Shown: in pieces, positions 1-12,014 of the stretch
Position numbering within the stretch: the stretch's first letter is position 1
Layout: each line of letters starts with the position of its first letter
NCBI RefSeq assembly: GCF_040412425.1
Contig: NC_089749.1
Span: 36,818,070-36,882,069 of the forward strand
Reading direction: 5' to 3'
From: Macrobrachium rosenbergii
Taxonomy: Eukaryota; Arthropoda; Malacostraca; Decapoda; Palaemonidae
Length of the DNA stretch: 64,000 nucleotides
Notes under the pieces: generated by a model
What the model was told of the DNA's origin: nothing
The model's input: only the letters and a program-made list of their open reading frames with translations
Database searches by the model: none
Translations under genes and position numbers: made by a program

Positions 1-2034
1 TCCGAGGGTCGCCTCTACTTCAGTGGGAGCTTTGCAGCCGAGCTGCAGAGTACTCCGAGGGCTGCCAAAGCATTAAAAATAAAAACAAGCACCCTTGCCC
101 TGGGTACAGTACCGCAATAAAAACAACCATATGACACTGTCACCTACACTGAAATAAAAACCACAACCCATCCACTGAGAGTGGTGGGTGCTCCAGGTAC
201 CTTGTACCCCCTCAGCTCCCTAAAACTTGGCACCTTACTACAAGGTGAATAGATAGTAAGAGAAAATCCTATGCTTCCTTCCACGATACCATGCCAGTTA
301 CTAATAAACACAAGGTACTGCCAAATTTTAACACAGCTTCACTTCACGAAAACAGTGAGAAGCAAAGATCGATTACACTTCCAGAAGGACAACGGACGTA
401 AGGGACAAGTACTGCCTGAAAGCTAATGAGGTAGAAACCGTTCTGACATCTTTAGCTTTCACTTAATGAGGAAAATGCTCTCCTAAATCTGAGTGTTTAT
501 GAAAATAAAGTTCATTAGGATACAGGACAAGACAATCTAATTAGAGGACGAGACGAGCTCTTGTCATAACACCCTAAGGGTATGGATGGTCTTGAACTTC
601 TGGTCCCTTTCAGGTAATACCTGAACATTCCAGCTGGACAGAGAGCATTTACAACAAGGAAGTTTGGTATGGAATTGGGGGGGGAAACTGTCAAGAGTTT
701 GATGATTCCACAGTGAACTTTCTACACCCTTCTGGGTCATTTGGAGCAAGTGCATATTATTATCCATCAAACAAAGATTCATGTGCTGTGCCAGGGCATC
801 ATATATTAACTGTAATGAGTTGTCCTAGCCTAAGAGGAGGCAGCAGAATTCAATACATTTTTCCAAAAAAAGAAGTTAATAAACGCATTGCAAATGCAAA
901 ACTTGTGTTGGCTAGCACATGAATCCATAAAGTAGGTGTTGTTCTTTGTTATAACTTATTTCCAGTGCAGATTAGCAGTAATATAAGTTTTATTTCTTAT
1001 ATTCTTGGTGTTTGCCAAGCTCAGATTTATATCTAAGGACTAACATATTACAATTCCTGGAATATATAAGCAATTTGTAAATTTGGTGTTTACTTAAGTG
1101 ACATGAAAAGTACCGTACCAACAATGATTTCACTTGTAACTTAGTTACACAAAAAGTACAAACATTACCAAACATTTTTATGATTGTTCCTCATAGCTAA
1201 GAACCCTGTCTGTTTTTATATCTATATATAAAAAAACCTATACTGTATGTCAAAATATGAGCTTAAGTGTGGAAAAATAGGTAGAACTGAATATGGTGTT
1301 CACTTATAGGTTAGTTTCATGAAAAATACTTACATACACAAACTTTTTTTTTGCTGATTCTAATAGCTAATGCCCTTTCCTTCACTTTGTACATCTATAA
1401 AAAAAATTTCTCATTTGATACCCCGGAGATAAAATTGTGACCTCAAATTTTGTTTTTTGTATAACCTTTTTATTTTTCAACCTAAAGTTTTCAAACCTGT
1501 ATACTTGAATTCCTTGGCTCTTTCTGATTCTAAATACATATGCAATTCTGATCATTATTAACGAAGTTATGGGTCGGTGAAAATATGTGACCTCACACGT
1601 GACCTCAAATTTCCCGAGGTCATATCTTTTGAACCGTTTGTCGGATTGGTCTAAAAATTTCAGAAATTGATACAAGGCCTATGATTTCCCTATACACCAA
1701 ATTTTATCAAGATGAGAGATGAGGGTGTTAATTTAAAAAAATTTTGGTTAACACAGAATGCCCCTATACGAAGTGTTTTTAAGTCAAAATATAACTTAAA
1801 TACATCCTGTTGTGAAGTTTAGCTATTTTTTTCATTGATAGATGACATTGGCAGCTGGCTGTTTGGGGGCATGTTTGTTTCGTGTAAAAAAAAAAGCAAA
1901 ATTCCTTTCATCATTTTCTCTTGATTTCATCATAATACGAGCTTTACTTATTTATCTTTTATCAGCGTGAAAACAGCAGTAATATGTGTTCTTTCATGCC
2001 CAGTAGTTTTGATTAAAATACTTTCTCTCCAATT
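1..2034. other. Unassigned noncoding DNA
   Basis: No gene or recognisable mobile element is seen. The sequence is AT-rich from about 950 onward, with short open frames only and no conserved motif. The open frames here are below 100 codons and have no recognisable domain. Confidence 0.5.
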
Positions 2035-2617
2035 TTATTTACGTCGAGTTTCATCCCAGTTGCCAATGCATAATTTATAGTCATTAGCAGCTTGAACATT
2101 AGTTTTCTCAGCTTCAGCTACAACTTGCAGCTTAAGTTTAGCAGTACATTTCCTTGCCGATCTTTTCTCCAAAGCGAATAAGGGTGACATGTAAAAATAT
2201 ATCAGTCCTACTGTACCTAACGTCAATTGTAACATAACTACGGTAATTGTTTATTACCGTACGATGGTTGAAATACAAGCAAAACAGTTGTTATCCAATT
2301 TGGTTATTAGCAAAACAACAGTTTCTCGTTCAATTGTTTGTGGCTGTATGCATTTACGCAAAAGTACGACGTTACTAACAATACTTTCATCATTCTCTTT
2401 TAGTTTTTTAACTAGAAGATGGAATAAAGAGAAGGAGGAAAAGAAGTTGGTCTGTTGTAATTTGGTCTCTCTCGCTGCCTGATTGTGCGCTGCTGCCTGC
2501 GCCCGCACAAAATTGAAAAATATTTTATAAATATTGTCGTATCAGTATTAATTGCTAACCCCATCGCAAAATCAAATTATCGTAAGGCGAATTATCGTAA
2601 CTCGAGCACTACCTGTA
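2035..2617 (-). pseudogene. Tigger/pogo-like DNA transposon fragment
   Basis: On the minus strand the segment begins with a terminus reading CAGGTAGTGCTCGAGTTACG from position 2615, preceded by TA. This is the style of pogo/Tigger inverted repeats, which insert at TA. About 400 bases further in, a minus-strand frame ending near 2035 reads KRSARKCTAKLKLQVVAEAE and then continues to a DETRRK motif. That resembles the N-terminal helix-turn-helix DNA-binding domain of Tigger/pogo transposases (basic-rich start, K-L-x-V-V-x-x-A-E, then a W-R-K-like end). The DDE domain is missing, so only the 5' part of an element remains. The family call rests on the terminus plus this short domain. The other end was not found. 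Confidence 0.55.
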
Positions 2618-3130
2618 CGCAAGAGGAAGCTACTGCACTTCTTCCCTCCTACCCCAGGACATACACACTGGGAAAAGGAGCTCTTACGGGGCTTATCAAC
2701 ATTCATTATCAACTAAAAAACAAGAAAAATCTCAACAGCAGTCAGGGCTGAGAGCGAGAAACACGTCTGCAGCGCATGATGGCTGAAAGCAAATTGGAAT
2801 GTTTACATCCAGGCAGGTGGTACTCCTGCATCCCAGATGGTAGTTAACTGCCTAACCACCTTGTTCGAAAGTTCAACAGCCATTTCCAGCTCCGCTGAAA
2901 GTCATTCCTAATGCAAAGGACTGACGGTTTATATATTATGTTGGAACAACTTGGACTTTGGGATATCTCTTTTTATGAGTGTCCAACAGCATATTCTTCT
3001 CTACTGGTTTGTTATCATTTCCAGGAAGTACAATGGTACCCCTAAATGCTGTTCATAGTATTGTATTTTTTTTATTTTTACATTTATATTATCAATATAC
3101 TTTTTATACAGTCTCCGGATTGGCTTTCTG
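2618..3130. other. Unassigned noncoding DNA
   Basis: No gene, inverted repeat or tandem repeat is recognised here. Confidence 0.4.
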
Positions 3131-3235
3131 TTGTGGCTTCTATAAGCCACGTCTTTTCTTTTATGTTGTGGCTTCTATAAGCCACGTCTTTTCTTTTATG
3201 TTGTGGTTTCTATAAGCCATGTTGTTTCTTTTATT
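3131..3235. repeat. 35-bp minisatellite, three copies
   Basis: Three successive units of about 35 bp each contain TGTGGCTTCTATAAGCCACG followed by a TTTTCTTTTA tract. Within each unit GTGGCTTCTATAAGCCAC is itself a perfect short palindrome-like hairpin. The third unit is slightly diverged. Confidence 0.85.
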
Positions 3236-4550
3236 CGTCTGAATTACATTTCTGTCATTGAATGTCTGTTTAATAAGTAGATTTTGGACTTTAGGGCCGA
3301 AATTTTTTGTTTTGTTTCCAAGGTTAGAAATCTTGACCAACTTCCAAAGGAGTCGAAGTGAGTCAAGGCTGGGTCATGACAATATCTACTTCTTTTGGAT
3401 TTGTTATACAGTATTAAGGTTTTAATACCACCCTGCCTTCAATGTACTGAGTTCTCCTGTAAACAGCCCATTGCCATGACAGAAGTCATGGGGGGGTTTA
3501 AATAAGTCGCCATACAACGAATAATATAAATTTTGTCCAGGATGAGGTTACCCACAGTGGTAACTGCACTGGGATTCTCACCTGGATATACACCACACCT
3601 TCAGTGCCATAATGGTCATTAATCCCCTCCTTCAAAGTTACAAGAGCAGGGACTGCTGTAATTCAATGCATGTACAGATTATCAGCAAAAGAGGAAGGGA
3701 AGGGGAAAACATATAGGAGGAGGAGTCAAAGAGTTATAGGTCCCAATGTTCCGCTGAAACTACAGCAGAGAGAGTAGGCATAAAACACCATACACTCCAT
3801 GCAGTGGATCCCTAAGCCCCCACCTCATAAACAGGTTGGGATCAGGCTAAAAATGCAATAAGTTTGCCATGACAAACCAATAACCAAATACATCCAGTAT
3901 ACCTCTCACGAAAGAGTGTAAGTTGACACCAACATAGGTTCTTTCTTAGACCTTGGGGTAAGGTGATTGAAAGTCCCGAATAAAGACCTTCCTGTCAGAG
4001 AGTAAAGCTGAGGTATTTCCGAGACGACCAAAATGTGTGTATTCAAAAATACCCATCCTTTCATTTCCTCGAAAACTTGAGAAACTCTCCCTCGGCTTCT
4101 AGCACCAATCTTCAGCATCGCACACCCTCTACTAAGGGTGAGGTCCCATTGCGAGCTGCAAATAAGGCTATGAAAAGGAATGGAAAAAGTTAAGAGTTGT
4201 CAGGGACTCAAAAGAGACGGGCACTCTCTTACCAACACGGCAGTTACAGGTAAAGAATATCCCCATTGCATTCCCCCTTCTCTTCTTCCACTTACTACCT
4301 TTCCGAAAATGAAAGAGCAATTAAAGGTGAGACAAGACTCCAAAAAACAGTGGTAGTCTAGGAAACTTCACAGAAAAAACAAAGTTGAACCTTAACTGTC
4401 CCAAAAAAGAGAAGGCCAACTGAACATGGAAGTTCACCCACATTTCCTTATAGGCCCAGGAGCCTAAAGACATTGCCTGGCAAGGATGGGTTCTGTTAGT
4501 CAACTGCACCAACTTCCTGCAGCCTCTGCTTCATCCCAAAAGGACTGAAG
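3236..4550. other. Unassigned noncoding DNA
   Basis: No gene or element is recognised. Open frames are under 75 codons and lack conserved features. Confidence 0.4.
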
Positions 4551-4552
4551 TA

Positions 4553-5186
4553 CAGTAAACCACCCATATTCGTGGGGATGCGTACCGTACCCCCCAATAA
4601 TAGCTAAAATCCGTGAATACTTAAAACCCCTCTAAAAACACTTAGAACTGCCTACTTTGAGAGTTTAAACACAAGAAAAACCCTGTAAAAATGCTTATAC
4701 CTGAGCATTTTCATAATTTTATAAAAAAAAAAAAGTGCATTTAGTCATGAAAATTATATGAAAATACAGTAATTAGTGAATACAGGCAGTCCCCTGTTAA
4801 CAGCGATCCGGCTTTACGGGGCTTGTCTAGCGATGAAAATTAGCAATTTTTGGCGCCGAAAATCGCCGATTTCTGCTTATCAGCGCCGATATATACCTAA
4901 CAGAGGCACCGATAACCGAAAATCGGCACTTTTCGGCACCGATAACCCCCAAAAATCGCCAAACAAGCTGCGAAATCGCCAATTTTCAGTTAGCGACGAT
5001 TTTCGGTTATAATCACACCCTCAGAAACGGAACCCCGCCAATAACCGGGGACTGCCTGTATTTCTCAGTGAAATATACTGCATATGGGTGAATTTTCCGT
5101 GAATAATGGGTAGATACGTTCCACAGAGAAATCCGTGAATACGTGAGTCTGCGAATCATGAGAACGCGAATATGGGCGGTTTACTG
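4553..5186. mobile_element. Outer TA-flanked inverted-repeat element (MITE), copy 1
   Basis: The left end reads CAGTAAACCACCCATATTCG and the right end is its near-perfect reverse complement, CGAATATGGGCGGTTTACTG. Both ends are flanked by TA. This is a non-coding element with mariner/pogo-style ends. A second, different TA-flanked element (4783-5058) sits inside it, so its own sequence is about 358 bp. No transposase is present, so mobilisation would depend on a source elsewhere. Confidence 0.75.
4783..5058. mobile_element. Inner Tigger-like MITE nested in the outer MITE, copy 1
   Basis: The element begins CAGGCAGTCCCCTGTTA and ends TAACCGGGGACTGCCTG, with TA on each side. CAGGCAGTCCCC ends are typical of Tigger/pogo-type DNA transposons. 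The interior is rich in short self-complementary words around GATTTTCGG and CGCCGA. It is non-coding. Confidence 0.75.
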
Positions 5187-5373
5187 TAAACCCATAGCCA
5201 GACCAATCTTCAGTGTCAAAATTTTGTCCAGGGATTTGAGACAACACTGTACCTCGTCCACCCACAAGCAAAAACGGCTCACAGAAAGTTGTCTGCTAAG
5301 CAGAGTAGCTGACAAAGACAACCCCTAGATGAAAGTGTTTGAATATAGCCTCCTCCTTCAGGTCAAGTTTAGT

Positions 5374-5556
5374 ACTTGTGGTATCTGTTTGGCATTGGCA
5401 CTGACCAGGATAGAGAGTTCTCCACTTGTGGTATCTGTTTGGCACTGACCAAGATAGAGAGTTCTCCACTTGTGGTATCTGTTTGGCACTGACCAGGATA
5501 GAAAGTTCTCCACTTGTGGTATCTATTTGGCACTGACCAGGATAGAAAGTTCTCCT
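5374..5556. repeat. 44-bp minisatellite, four copies
   Basis: Four units start ACTTGTGGTATCTRTTTGGC and end at GAGTTCTCC or AAGTTCTCC. The first unit carries a small internal insertion. The array lies between the two nested MITE composites. Confidence 0.85.
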
Positions 5557-5587
5557 TTCGATGTGTCAGGAGCACAAGTAGAAAGTC

Positions 5588-6171
5588 ACTAAAGTGGACC
5601 ACCTCCTATTTGCAGTTCCGGCCGGATTTGCAGCTTCACCTATTGGCAGATTTTTCTGTGGAACGTATACACACATCATTCGCGGAAAATTTGCCTAATT
5701 GCAGTATTTTTCATGGAAAAATATTCACTAATTACAGGCAGTCCCTGGTTATTGGCGATCCAGTTTTTCAGTGCTTGTCTAGTGACGAAAATCGGCAATT
5801 TTCGGCACCAATATGTGCAGATTTCTGCTTATCAGCGCCCGATGATCGCATATTGGCACTGATACATACCTAACAGAGGTGGCGATGTCTGGTTATCGGC
5901 ACCGAGAATCGCCTTTTTTCAGACAGCGATTTTCGCTTATCGTCACACTGTCAGAATGGAACCCCTGCTGATAACCGGGGGCTAAATGCATTTTTGTGAT
6001 AAAACTATTAAAATACTCAAGTATCAGCATTTTCAGAGGGCTTTTTTTGGTTTTTTGAACTATCAACATGGGCAGTTATACACATTTTTTAGAGGGGTGT
6101 CAATTATTTGCAGATTTTAGCTATTCACAGGGGGGGGGTACACATCCCACACAAATACCGGAGGTTGACTG
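5588..6171. mobile_element. Outer MITE, copy 2, reverse orientation
   Basis: This is a diverged copy of the outer element at 4553-5186 in the opposite orientation. The right end reads GGAGGTTGACTG followed by TA. The internal blocks GTGGAACGTATAC, AAAATTTGCC and the run AGAGGGGTGTCAATTATTTG match the first copy after reverse complementing. The left end is degraded, so the boundary at about 5588 is approximate. Confidence 0.6.
5735..5981. mobile_element. Inner Tigger-like MITE, copy 2, right end lost
   Basis: The copy begins CAGGCAGTCCCTGGTTATTG after a TA and shows the same GCTTGTCTAGTGACGAAAAT interior as copy 1. It ends at ATAACCGGGGGC, so the last dozen bases of the terminal repeat are missing. 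It again lies within the outer element, near the same AATTAGTGAATA-type site. Confidence 0.65.
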
Positions 6172-8865
6172 TACACTGGACTGCTCCTAAGTGAATTCCT
6201 GTACAGACACAGATAAAATCATATGGCTCAAAACACCACTAGTAAGTCATGGCCAAGGCAACTAAGCTAGAGCCAGTGACAGGGAAAAACTGCAGAAAAT
6301 GCACAAGTGCTTCCCCAAGGTTATTTGCCTTGCAACAGGGCTTGATGCCCTTTAGAAACAGCAGCCGCTACACCTTGGTATCTGAATCCTGGTGTACAAG
6401 ATCCTCAGGGCCATTCCAGGTGCTGAAAAACCCAAGACACTCCTGCAGGAGGCAGCCCAACAAAAATCCCCACAGGCTCATTTCACACTTGGGTGTACAA
6501 CTCGTTCGGTTCTAAGACCAATACGAGTACATATTTCCTCGTGGAAAAGCTTGGGAGAAAGTGTGAAAGCTTCCTATCCTAGCCCTGATGCTTAACCAGC
6601 TCCTGTTTCCTGGAAACTTCTGAAGAAAATGGGGAACAGTCCCTGGCACCCTTGCCCCATCTAATAAAGCAGGCCTTCACCATGTGAGCAATGCCGTGAA
6701 CGGTAGTCCAACCAAACTGACAACCAACCCAAGGGTCGTGGAGAGCATACTTGCTCAAGAAAACATGGGCAAGAGCCATCCATGATTGTGCCAAAACCTT
6801 CCTAGAAGATAGACTTCAGGACAGAGAGGAAAGAAGAGGGAAAACACCCCTTACTGGGTCTGGATGAAAGGACCACACTGGCCCTGTCTCATCCCTGGAC
6901 CCCTGCAAGTTTAGGATCCCATACCAGTAGTACAGGTAATGTGGTTGGCCTGAATAGCCTAACCAGCTAGCTAGGCTGGACCAGCACCCCTGGGTAGCGG
7001 TTGCACCTGTGCATACAGCATGGGTAGTGGCAGGGGAATCCTGGACTGATAGTCCAAGAGCCTTGACTGGACCAGTCAGGCTGGGTAGCAGTTGTATTTA
7101 TGCATGGGGCACCGATAGCATCGGGGAGTTCCACCCAGCGGCCTGAGAGCCTTGACTAGACCGGTAACCAGACAATCCCGAGGGCCAGCAGGACCCAGGG
7201 TAACCGTGGATGCAACAATATCCCAGCATGAGCCAATTAGTCCCCTTCTTCAGAAGAGGACCAAATGCTGGAAGCCTATGAAGACTTCCGGCAGGGAAAG
7301 CCAGATATATATGTAGCCCTCTTCTTCCACTCTTAAGTAATGAAAGCGGAAGATCAGAGGTGATGGAAAAACCCAGCCCAATCTAAAGATGGGAGCCATC
7401 GATAGTGCCCAAGCCGCACAACCAGGTCATGACATCTCCTTTCTAATGGCTCCAAGGAGCCAAAGACAGAAGGGTCAGAGCACTAACTGGTCACCATGGC
7501 TGTCAAACCATGGAAGGACCAGGAACACTGAAAACAAATCAAAACTGAGAATTTGGGAACCAAATGAGCAGTGCAACCCTTTCTCTGTGCAATCTTGAAA
7601 GATTGTTGGGGAAGAGTTGAAGTGCTTCCATATCATCCCAGTATCCCGACTGAGGAAGGATAGGGAGAACACCCCTGGACCATCCAACAAACCTAACCTG
7701 ACCCATAGATTGGGTAACGAAAGCCAACAGTCTGTTCAAACCGCTTTCTGTGCGATCCCGAAGGACTGCAGTGAGAAGGATTGAAGTGATTACCTTTTAC
7801 TATGATTATCCAACTGCTGAAAAGCAAGTAGAACATTCCAAACTTGTTGCCTCCCATAAACCTAGTCTGCAGGCCAGGAAAAAGAGGAGCGAATAAGCCA
7901 CACAAGGGATCAACACACACTACTTCTCTAAGAGAGAGAGAGAGAATTCAACTTGAAGCAAGCTCGAAAGCTTACAGAGATGAGAGAAAGAAAACCTAAA
8001 GTCTGAGGGAATGGCACTCGGTGCCAACCCTGCCTGGGAAATCCATTACCGACAGCGATGAAGACTCCCCATCCTACCCTGAAGGGATGGTGCACAGAAA
8101 GAAGCTTAATAGGCCTTCCAATGCAAGACAGAAGCCCCATCCTCACTCTACCCTAAACTAACAGATGAGTCAGAGTGGAGGCGAGTTTCATAAGGATGAC
8201 ATAGATAGAGATGATGAAGGGAAAGAGAATGCCTCTACCATCTTCCACAATTGTTGAAGCTTGCCTTATCTGCAGCAGTTAAGAAGCACAAAGACTAAAC
8301 CACAAAAATCAAGAGGAATACGGCTACCTAGCCTATTTCCAATAAATACAAAAGAAGGCCATGATAACAGGATCACCTTAAATACAGTAAACCTTACTGT
8401 CACAGAATTTCCAAGTGGCTAAATCCACCATACCTGAAAGGTAATATATACTAAGTATATTGGAGAATAAAACAGCTGTTGTTTAACTACCAGAAGTTGT
8501 TATATGCCCAGTGAAAACAGTATTCAAAATGGCAATGGAAAAACAAACTTAATTTCTTGCAAAAAGGCTTATTTGACTGATGGGTCTGAAAAATGAAAAA
8601 CAAAGATAGTCAACAACCAAAAAATGAAAAGCATACTCAAGTTTAATTAATAAAAGTTTGAATGGTAAAAGTCAGGCAGAAAGCCATGAAAGACATCTGG
8701 ACTTGACTGTGACCTGTGGGCAGAGCTTCCCCTTGCCTGTTGGTATATGACCATCTTGTCAATAAATCTGAATGGTCATTCCAGCTCACGTTCGCAAGCT
8801 AAATCCTTATGTAAAGAACTTCAGGTTTGTATTTGTGTAGGAAGAACTAACCTTTCCTAAAATGC
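6172..8865. other. Unassigned noncoding DNA
   Basis: No gene is recognised. A weak duplication of about 98 bp is visible around 6985-7165 (TGGGTAGCGGTTGCA and GGGTAGCAGTTGTA, each followed by GAGCCTTGACT). Open frames are under 90 codons with no domain. Confidence 0.4.
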
Positions 8866-9580
8866 CATGTCCTCACCTAACCAAACTTTACCTTCCTAAC
8901 CTGACTTAGGGTGCCATACAACTTGTCCCCCCACAACAACTCCCCAAGTAACACTGAATACCAGAAAGAGATTGGTCAGACTACATTTTCCTTCAGACCC
9001 ATGGTATGGCACTAGCTATGACCTAGTCTAAACAACCTTAATCTACCTTTCCTAGAGCACCGTGCCATAACCTAACCAGAACTTACCTCCCTAACCTGAC
9101 TTTAGGCACAGTGCCCTGACCTGGCAAGGAAGGCTTCCCCCCCTCTCCAGGACCCCCCAAATATTACTGAATCAGATCGGTGAGACTAAATATCCCTTTG
9201 GACATGTGGTCAGACACTGGCTACTACCTAACCTGAACAACCTTAATCTAACCTTTCATAGAGTGTCATGCCCTAACCTAACCAGAACTTACTTCCCTAA
9301 CCTGACCTTAGGGTACCATGCCCTGACCTAGCCAGGAAGGCTATGACCCTCTTGGACTCCACCATGGTATTACTGAATATTGGAAACAGATCAGCAGGAC
9401 TTAATTTCCCATCAGACACATGCTCTGGCACTGGCTATGACCTAACCAAAACCACCTTAACCTAATCTTTGCTCGAGCATCACGCTCTGACCTATCCAGA
9501 ACTTACATTATTAACCTGACTTGGGGTCCAATGCTCTGACCTGGTGGGGGGATGCTTCATCCCCCTTGAACAATCCCTAC
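8866..9580. repeat. Diverged ~200-bp tandem repeat, about four units
   Basis: Blocks resembling CCTAACCAGAACTTAC followed by CTAACCTGACTTAGGG recur at about 8870, 9065, 9270 and 9480, about 190-210 bp apart. Between them are shared phrases such as ACCTGGC.AGGAAGGC and CCTTTGGACA. Units differ widely by substitution and small indels, so the array is old. Confidence 0.7.
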
Positions 9581-9835
9581 ATAACACTACACCTAGCACA
9601 TGTGCAGGCCTAGGCTATCCCCTTGTGGTAGTAGGTTCAAATCCTTGAGTTTCATCATACTAACTTATCTAAAACAGCAAATGAACTGCTGACTTTATTC
9701 AAAATTGTTTGTTTATCCTTCAAGTGTTTGAGGTCTGATCATGGATGTGCTAGAAACAGGTCAAATTGTATTTGATCAGGATGGTAAAATGCGTCGGGAG
9801 GCAATGTTTGATGGCTATAGAGCATGTGAACATGT

Positions 9836-10627
9836 TTAACCCTTAATGGACGGATCCCCTCTATAGAGGATCTAAAACAGGTTTTGGGTGGTGGACGGAT
9901 CCCCTCTGAGGAGTATTAATACTACGCACCATATGATTTGGCTGTATTGAGCGGGAAAGAGGTTCCAATACTTCAATGGCCCATAAATGAATCATGGCAA
10001 CTCAAGAATTCAGCTCAGCTCAGTCGTGGGCATCTCATGGAATTTAGTATTGTTCTTGCCTTGAAGGAAGAATGTCTTGGTCCTTTCTCTCCCATGGCAT
10101 CTTTTTATGTATTTACTCATAAATATACACAGGGATTGATGTTGGTTTTACTTATCTTTTATGATACAATGCCATTTATAATTGTAATTTTGCAAAGAAA
10201 TATTAGAAAAAGCATGTATAAATCCAAAAAAGTTACTGCATTCCCTGATCTCAGTAAATTTACAAAATATTTTACAACAAATATGCTCAGAATTTCTTAA
10301 CTGATTTTATTTCTTATGTTATGATATTGTGTGAGCTGTAATTATAATTTTACAAAATAAAATAAAATAAATTATTAGAAAAAACATGTATAACTTGTTA
10401 AAATTTACAAGTGTTTGTGAAAGAGGCCCCACACAGGGTTGTAAATAGTCACTTTCAACTTCCCGTGGAAGGTAGGGAAAATATTTTTGAATTTTTTTCT
10501 TACACCCTGTGCATTTCCATATCTTCCGCTTTCCATCAATGTGCTTTTTCTTAAATTGGCCTACCTTTAAGTTTGCCAGGTCTGGGGGGTTGCATGATAT
10601 ATAATTAGCCTGTCCCTTAAGGATTAA
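9836..10627. mobile_element. piggyBac-type TTAA-flanked element
   Basis: The left end is TTAA followed by CCCTTAATGGACGG. The right end, read in reverse complement, is TTAA followed by TCCTTAAGGGACAGG. TTAA target sites plus short C/T-rich inverted ends are the hallmark of the piggyBac superfamily. Two open frames inside (plus 9938-10300; minus 10319-10663, which has a K-C-T-G-C-K-K-K stretch) do not show the piggyBac DDD core. It is therefore best read as a non-autonomous or internally deleted copy. The GGACGGATCCCCTCT block is repeated close to the left end. Confidence 0.5.
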
Positions 10628-11288
10628 TTGTGTAAAGAAACAGCATAATTTTACACAAAACATTTTTCATATACCATTTCTGAATAACACAGGGTTTCCA
10701 TGGCTTCAAATTTGTCACATCTGACAGTAAAACGTTCACGTCACATGCTTCCACTTAGGAAGATGAAACCGCACGAACAGCTACATCTCGATCAGAGTGA
10801 GGGTAGCCTATATGAATCATACCATTTTGATTAGTTCTGACTGGTTGGATTTAAAAGAATCAGCAGGCCTAGGGTGTGACCTAGGTCAACTGGACACGAT
10901 TGGCTGGGTTTAAATTACCCGTGACCTGAATTCTGGGCAACATACAAAGTCTCCTAGAGAACTATGGAGGGCAGTCTTACGTCACACTGTCCACATCAAC
11001 TGGGTACATAGAAGGTTACTCTACATGGGAAAAATCATTGATCAGCAAACTGACGAGAATTTACCAGGTAAATGAGGCAATTTTTCAGGTGGTTTAGCTT
11101 TGAGCAAGTAGAGTCACTTTCATGCTATGGAAATTTTTGCTAGGAGGTGAAATTATCAACTCCTACCCCTGTCTCCATACTCTTCATAGGCCAGTAGGCT
11201 AACCAGTTTTTGTTTAGGGTAGGTCTTGGTGTACAATTATGAGAGGCCATGTATCATCATCTTTATGTTATTTGCACTCATCCCCAAT
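10628..11288. other. Unassigned noncoding DNA
   Basis: No gene or repeat is recognised. Confidence 0.4.
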
Positions 11289-11763
11289 GGGGTAAAACTT
11301 TACTTTAGTTGCGCAGCCTGATTCCCGCCAGTCGTCGACGGGGATGGGTTACGGCCTTTTTGGGGGTCCAGGGGCGCCAAGCCCTGGTAAAACTAAGGTA
11401 TACTTAACTTTTCCCCCCGGCCAGTTTAGGGCGTGTCGCCCTACGTTAGGTTAGGTAAGTAAGATCTGGTTAGGTCAGGACCTAGCATTATAGGAGAGGT
11501 TAAGGTAAAACTTTACAATAGTTGCGCAGCCTGGTTCCCACCAGTTGCCGAAAGGACAGGTTACTGCCTTTTTGGACTGGTCCTGGGGGAGGGGGGAGGC
11601 CAGGTTGGAGCACATCGCCCTCAGTTAGCTTAGGTAAGTAAGATCTGGTTAGGTCAGGACCTGGCATTATAGGAAAAGTTAGGATTATTTACGTATGAGA
11701 AACCTGTCCCGGTCAATGGCTGGTGGGAATCAGGCCACACAACTATTGTAAAGTTTTATCCCC
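11289..11763. mobile_element. Inverted-repeat element with internal tandem duplication
   Basis: The ends are inverted repeats of about 40 bp: GGGGTAAAACTTTAC with TTGCGCAGCCTGATTCCC on the left, and GGGAATCAGGCCACACAA with GTAAAGTTTTATCCCC on the right. The first ~225 bp are repeated inside the element: TTGCGCAGCCTGRTTCCC recurs near 11520, and GTAAGTAAGATCTGGTTAGG occurs at about 11455 and 11635. It contains no coding sequence. The interior GGGTCCAGGGGCG and GTTAGGTTAGGT phrases recur at 61.5-61.7 kb. Confidence 0.65.
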
Positions 11764-11849
11764 AAAGGAAAGGCAACAACCTCGAGAGTCAGTTTTGCAA
11801 GTCAACTGGCAGTTACTGAACCAGGGGGGAGCAGTTGTAGCCTAGGCTA

Positions 11850-12010
11850 GTCTGAAGTTTGGTAATTCTGAGCCATAGTTCTGCAGTGAGCTTGACTATG
11901 GCAACTGACGTTTTCCTGTGTTATTTTACTTGCTTTACAAGAATTTCAAGTAATATTTTGTCTGCTGGCTGTAACTAACCTGTAATTGGCCTTTGAAGAC
12001 TACACTACCG
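11850..12010. mobile_element. Half copy of a dispersed inverted-repeat family
   Basis: The stretch GAGCTTGACTATGGCAACTG, ACGTTTTCCTGTGTTATTTT and TTTGTCTGCTGGCTGTAA is shared with the complete copy at 39541-39824 and the half copy at 31741-31890. It is non-coding. Confidence 0.5.
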
Positions 12011-12014
12011 ACAG

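Noticed and set aside
8866..9580. CCTAACCTAACC words that could suggest telomeric (TTAGG)n sequence
   Set aside because: Only one or two pentamers occur per ~200-bp unit, with no pure array. This is an interspersed word within a diverged tandem repeat.
9590..9660. Possible tRNA or SINE promoter (GGTTCAAATCC box B-like at about 9632)
   Set aside because: No matching box A at the right distance and no cloverleaf could be drawn.
9840..9860. CCTTAATGGACGGATCC as another copy of the retroelement leader motif (also GCCTTAATGGACCAA at 61952)
   Set aside because: These are isolated single matches without an LTR, PBS or gag nearby, and are most likely chance. The first is better explained as a piggyBac-type terminus.
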